64,000 bases of DNA, from contig LR746280.1 of the NCBI GenBank assembly GCA_902729315.2, positions 3,344,501 to 3,408,500 on the forward strand. The letters are read 5' to 3'. Below the pieces are notes generated by a model. The model was not told the origin of the DNA, ran no database searches, and saw only the letters and a list, made by a program, of their open reading frames with translations. The DNA comes from Spirodela intermedia (taxonomy: Eukaryota; Streptophyta; Magnoliopsida; Alismatales; Araceae). Below, piece after piece: positions 61,249 to 64,000 of this stretch. Numbering within the stretch: the first letter of the stretch is position 1; the number at the start of each line of letters is the position of its first letter. A program made the translations under genes and the position numbers.

Positions 61249-64000
61249 ATGAAGACTTATCACACCCCCCTACTTAAATCATTCCTAGTCCCTTAGTAAT
61301 AGAATTATGAAAATAAAAATTGACAAATCTCAAACATCATATTTTAATACAGAAAAAAAAATACAATTAGAAATGATACACCTTTAGACACTTTGGATTC
61401 TTATATCAAGTATTTAAGAATGATGTCAAACACTTAAATGTCTAAACACTCCTTGGAATAACAATCTAGATTTCACTTCTTCTATTTACATCTTTATCAC
61501 TTTTTAACTCATACATGTATTTACAAGATGTTCTAATTATCAATACTCATCCAAGAATAATATTGATCCTACATTTCCCTTTTTCTATGGCTTAATTTTT
61601 TAGTTTGCACTATATTTCCTCCTTTTTTTATATATATATAGTGGATAAGTAACTTTTCCTGTGAATAAATTTCAACAATAAGAATGATGTCTCACACCCT
61701 CCATGTGTATTCTTCATTTTCAGGGCTTTCACTTTTTCCACTTATTTTGCAGCAAGTATTTTTCTATGCACAATTTTCAATAATGAGAATGATGTCTCAC
61801 ATGTGTATTCTTCGTTTCTAAATTTTTCACATTACTCTCTTTTTTTTTTTTCGAAATAAGTGATTTCTCCTCACAAGTCCTATAGATCAAGGTGCAAATA
61901 TCTCCATTAAACTCAAATGATCAATCAAATTTTCACATCAAGTAAATACTATCCATCAAGATCATGAAGTGAAAATCTATAAAATCAAATCCATGTTATC
62001 TATCATGTATACAAGGAGTATTCCAACATTTCATGCTACTAGATCATTCTTTTGACTCAATAATAATTTTCCTAGTATCTTTTGGTATCAATCAATCTAA
62101 TTGATTTAATTTTTCATGCATGTAATATGATGTAAGAAATTTGTAAATTAGATAGTTCTAACAATTCTGTTTTCTATTTTTAGTTCTATTTTTAGCAGCA
62201 ATAAATTTGTCAAAAATAAATCAAAACTATCCTTTTTACAGTTGTAATTTCAAATTTCAGTTATATATGTCTAGGGGATTGAAATGTGAGAAAATGATCT
62301 TTAGAATTTCAAATTTGGGGCTATTTTTTGTCTGCTATTTTTAATAGTCTGTTGTTCTTGACAGAAAACTAGAAAATAGATGTTGTAGTTTTTCTGAATT
62401 TTATTTTATTTTTATTTTTTTAGTTTCTCGTCTAAGTTGAATAAAATGCAAACACATGTTCTTAATCATCATACAGTATAAATTAATAATGAATAATTCA
62501 CCTCTCAACTTAAAAATGAGATTATCCTTAATGACACAGAAAAATCGAAACAAAATATGCAAAAAATATAATTTTCAAGTGAAGCATGCATATGTGCAAA
62601 GTTAAGTATTAAAAATATTTTTATAAATGATAAAGCTCAGAAAGACATCACTTCAACCTCGTTTTTAATTTTCCACTTCATCTTACACTCCTCTTTTTGC
62701 ACTTTTTTGAAAAAAAAATACAAAAACAAGTACTACAAAATTCTAAGAAAAATAGAGCTTAAAAAAAATCAAACGGAATGAAATAAAATTCATAGGTTGC
62801 CTCACATGCAGTGCTACATTTAATGTCTCTAGCTAGACAGCTTTTAGATCATATAAGATGATCTATGGCCATCAAAATATATTTGTATCCCAAGGTAAGT
62901 TTCATGATATTCTTTTTCAGATTTAGCATAAATTCATATTCTTCATATATATACCTTGACATATTTCAGCCAAAACAAAATAGAAATTAACAAATTTTCT
63001 CAAAAATAATATTTCTTTTTTGAAAAGAATTTTTCCTTATTTCTATCTTATTTTATAAGGCTCTCATTCATTAATAAATATTTTTTATTAATAGACCATA
63101 AAATGTGATCAGGCCATATAATTTTCGAATTAGCTCTTGCCCAATCTAGAATTTTTTCATCTAAATTGATATCTCTAATTCTTCCACTCACCCATTTCTT
63201 AATGTGTTCTTTTATTTGTATAATCTTCTCCTACTCTATTTTATCTTCCATACATATTTGTTCAATTTGTGAGGAGTGAAATATTTCAAGCTTAGAAATA
63301 ATTCTAATGGGTTGTGAGTTTTCAAAGATGAAAGGATTGTCTTCTTTAATCTCAGATCTAATGAATTTAATAAAATTCAAATTTTCTCCTCCAAAATTAT
63401 CTCTATACTCATATTCATTATTTTCGTTTCTCTCCATTAGTTGAATCAACTCTTTTTTTAGCTTTTCGTTTCTCAACTCATCAAATTCGTCATCATCTCA
63501 AGAGCTATCTTTTAATTTTGGTACATGATATACACCATCATCCTCACTATCAATATCTATGGCTACAAAATTATGATTAGATTTATTAATTTTATCTCGT
63601 ACATCTCCCAAATCAATTAATTTTTCCTCACCTAAAATATATTTTTCTTCATTTCTGTCCTTACTCCTTTCTACTAAAATTTGGATGATTTTTCCATGAT
63701 CAGCTCTATTTCTTCATCTAAGGACTCTTTCTCCTCATCATCCTCACTATATTCATTCATCAATTGTGAGCAATAAATGATTTTATTCAAATTTTCTACT
63801 ACTATATTTTCGGCCTTAATATTCTCATTTACTTCTAATGGATTATCAATTTCTTCTAATAATTGAAAATAAGGATCAAGTAAAATATTCTCACTCAATC
63901 TATTAACTGTCCTAATATGTTTATTTGTGGGTTTTTTTCTAAATTTATCTAGTTAGACTCTTCTTGTTGAAATCCTACTGTTTGATAATTTCTTAAATTT
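61249..64000. other. AT-rich region with two acidic open frames
   Basis: Minus-strand frames at 63476-63231 (81 codons) and 63898-63674 (74 codons) encode Glu/Asn-rich, acidic peptides separated by stops. They may be pieces of one decayed retroelement or viral-like polyprotein, but I see no diagnostic motif. The rest is AT-rich without features. Confidence 0.35.

Overview
The window is nuclear DNA of a flowering plant. Nine protein-coding genes have plant-only families or plant-type gene structures: spliceosomal introns of 74 nt to 3.3 kb, an aspartic protease with a plant-specific insert, a VAMP72 R-SNARE, a VQ protein, a 3-ketoacyl-CoA synthase and a TAXIMIN peptide. Several coding regions are very GC-rich (GT47 last exon, KCS, VQ) inside AT-rich intergenic DNA. 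That contrast suggests a monocot, but I cannot fix the species. Intron-exon models were built by eye from GT/AG borders, reading frame and family conservation. All complete models close in frame.

Layout. 0.66-1.25 kb: 5' exons of a protein kinase/PP2C-like gene (minus), which runs off the left edge or is truncated. 2.45-6.2 kb: exostosin-type GT47 glycosyltransferase (plus, 4 exons), divergent from the kinase. 9.65-11.05 kb: intronless KCS of very-long-chain fatty acid elongation (plus). 11.48-12.13 kb: tandem array of about 140-bp units. 13.14-13.56 kb: TAXIMIN-type peptide (minus, 2 exons). 16.5-25.7 kb: 13-coding-exon phytepsin-type vacuolar aspartic protease (minus) with a decayed Ty1/copia element antisense in intron 7. 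26-33 kb: AT-rich DNA with a dead Ty3/gypsy element. 34.6-35.7 kb: AUF1-like F-box protein (minus). 37.0-37.6 kb: VQ protein (plus), divergent from the F-box gene, behind a 350-bp CT tract. 38.2-42.7 kb: VAMP72 (plus, 5 exons). 46.0-48.0 kb: bHLH transcription factor (minus, 6 exons). From 48 kb to the end there is no convincing gene. That stretch is AT-rich and holds a second decayed Ty3/gypsy element, interrupted by two inverted copies of a 53-bp palindromic unit.

The genes do not form one pathway. They are typical independent plant loci: cell-wall glycosylation, wax/VLCFA synthesis, peptide signalling, vacuolar proteolysis, ubiquitin ligation, defence co-regulation, secretion and transcription. 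A recurring theme is CT/GA dinucleotide tracts next to or inside almost every gene. I found no wholly new system. The most unusual structures are the 53-bp inverted palindromes, the CT-spaced minisatellite, the 39-bp higher-order repeat in the VQ promoter, the duplicated G-box block before VAMP72 and the possible uORF ahead of TAXIMIN.
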